Source: Novosphingobium sp. PP1Y
GTDB lineage: Bacteria; Pseudomonadota; Alphaproteobacteria; Sphingomonadales; Sphingomonadaceae
Direction: 5' to 3'
NCBI RefSeq assembly: GCF_000253255.1
Contig: NC_015580.1
Coordinates: 2,617,001 to 2,681,000 of the forward strand
Length of the DNA stretch: 64,000 nt
A program made the position numbers and the translations under genes. The notes beneath the pieces are model-generated. The model was not told the origin of the DNA. It saw nothing but the letters and a program-made list of their open reading frames with translations, and did not search any database. Shown piece by piece: positions 63,243-64,000 of this stretch (positions are counted from its first letter, which is position 1; every line of letters starts with the position of its first letter).

Positions 63243-63251
63243 CAGCCGATG

Positions 63252-63881
63252 TTAGCCGCCGAACTGCTCCGCGACCAGCTTGGCGAAAGCATCGGCGCGG
63301 TGGCTGATCTTGTGCTTTTCCTCGGGGTCGAGCTGCGCGAAGGTCGTGTCGCGGCCGTTCGGCACGAAGACCGGGTCGTAGCCGAAGCCCATCGTTCCGC
63401 GCGGCGGCCACGAAAAAGTGCCGTTCACCCGACCCTCGTAGACCACGCTGTCACCGTCGGGCCAGGCGATGGCGAGCACGCAGCTGAACCAGCAAGAGCG
63501 ATCGACTTCGGGACCCTGCTCGCACAGCAGGCCCTCGACCTTGCCCATCGCCATGTACCAGTCGCGGCCGGGTTCTCCTTCGAACCACTGACGCTCGGCC
63601 CAGTCGGCGGTGTAAACCCCGGGGCGTCCGCCCAATGCCGCCACCGAAAGCCCGCTGTCATCGGCAAGCGCAGGAAGCTGCGAGGCCTGCGCCGCGGCCC
63701 GTGCCTTGATCAGCGCATTCTCGATGAAGGTCTTTCCGGTTTCGGCCGGTTCGGGCAGGCCCAGTTGTCCTGCCGAGAGGCATTCCATGCCGTAAGGCGC
63801 CAGCAGCGCGCCGATTTCCTTCAGCTTGCCCGCATTGTGCGTGGCAATGACGAGGCGTTTGCTGTCGAGCTTTCGGGTCAT
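63252..63881 (-). CDS. rdgB: XTP/dITP diphosphatase (non-canonical purine NTP pyrophosphatase)
   Basis: 209 residues. Removes dITP, XTP and deaminated purine nucleotides. Signatures: the THNAGKLKEI start, TFIENALIKARAAA, ADDSGLSVAALGGRPGVYTADWAE with the catalytic Asp/substrate pocket, GTMGFGYDPVFVP, and ISHRADAFAKL. The rdgB-hemW pairing is typical. It starts 119 bases before the window edge. Confidence 0.97.
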   Translation of the reverse strand: MTRKLDSKRLVIATHNAGKLKEIGALLAPYGMECLSAGQLGLPEPAETGKTFIENALIKARAAAQASQLPALADDSGLSVAALGGRPGVYTADWAERQWFEGEPGRDWYMAMGKVEGLLCEQGPEVDRSCWFSCVLAIAWPDGDSVVYEGRVNGTFSWPPRGTMGFGYDPVFVPNGRDTTFAQLDPEEKHKISHRADAFAKLVAEQFGG

Positions 63882-64000
63882 GTCACTATCCTGTCGGCAC
63901 CATGTTTCCCGTCACCTCCGGCCCATGACGGGTTCCCGCTCCCTTCGGTCTGGCCTGAAGGAAAGCGGGGCCCGACTGCGCGGAGGCGACGGCCACTCCA
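63882..64000. other. Window-edge intergenic stretch with a hairpin
   Basis: No frame of this 119-base end is convincing as a gene fragment. A bulged hairpin spans 63935-63969 (CCCGCT and CCTTC pairing with GAAGG and AGCGGG). It may be the end of a gene beyond the edge or belong to the rdgB promoter region. Confidence 0.3.

Overview
The window looks like chromosomal core sequence from a sphingomonad-type alphaproteobacterium, probably Novosphingobium or a close relative. The basis is gene content rather than any search: high-GC coding sequence throughout (roughly mid-60s percent by eye), a RibB fused to a degenerate GTP-cyclohydrolase-II-like domain (RibBX), alpha-type GlyQ/GlyS, PPDK, TamA/TamB, a TonB receptor and a PEP-CTERM protein. 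I see no prophage, insertion sequence, integron or CRISPR array. Almost the whole window is packed genes, many linked by 4-base ATGA overlaps.

Layout. 1-1.6 kb: leftward cluster of small membrane or stress proteins (DUF883/YqjE-like). 1.7-3.7 kb: enolase and a winged-helix regulator. 3.7-4.5 kb: gene-poor, AT-rich stretch with one tiny ORF. 4.5-6.3 kb: riboflavin operon ribBX-ribH with a palindromic candidate operator. 6.4-8.7 kb: MEKHLA protein, glycerate-kinase-like enzyme, YihY. 8.8-16.1 kb: tamA-tamB-lipoprotein and a PilZ protein. 16.1-16.5 kb: three tandem tRNA-Lys(CTT) genes. 16.5-22.3 kb: cell-shape genes mreBCD-mrdA-rodA. 22.5-29.5 kb: mutL, lipoproteins, glutaredoxin-MauE fusion, DUF1206, ychF, TPR lipoprotein, PEP-CTERM protein. 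29.7-33.1 kb: pth, rplY and two tandem TraB/GumN genes. 33.2-41.5 kb: glyQ-glyS, ppdK, methyltransferase, comF, hisI. 41.5-46.6 kb: a likely zinc-responsive unit (ZnuD-like receptor, MFS, cysK, dienelactone hydrolase family). 46.8-55.6 kb: PilZ, tyrS, DOMON-NamZ, an NTF2-like lipoprotein, MoxR-GFA-VWA, GT87, NYN protein. 55.6-64 kb: parE, LpoA-like protein, rsmI, interrupted yraN, gshB, xerC, hemW, rdgB.

How the parts connect. Eno, PPDK and the glycerate kinase meet around phosphoglycerate, phosphoenolpyruvate and pyruvate. MreBCD, PBP2, RodA, the LpoA-like protein and NamZ all act on peptidoglycan. TamA/TamB and the TonB receptor concern the outer membrane. The most interesting observations are: (1) an N-terminal helix-turn-helix on RibBX next to TCACAT/ATGTGA palindromes, suggesting a self-regulating biosynthetic enzyme; (2) a roughly 280-bp low-GC patch of rare codons inside glyS; (3) an in-frame amber stop in yraN; (4) a Zur-type box in front of a receptor-MFS-cysK unit; (5) an orphan minus-strand terminator downstream of a structured stretch between comF and hisI. 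Gene starts are my choice from overlaps, Shine-Dalgarno matches and family lengths; nothing has been verified by database search.
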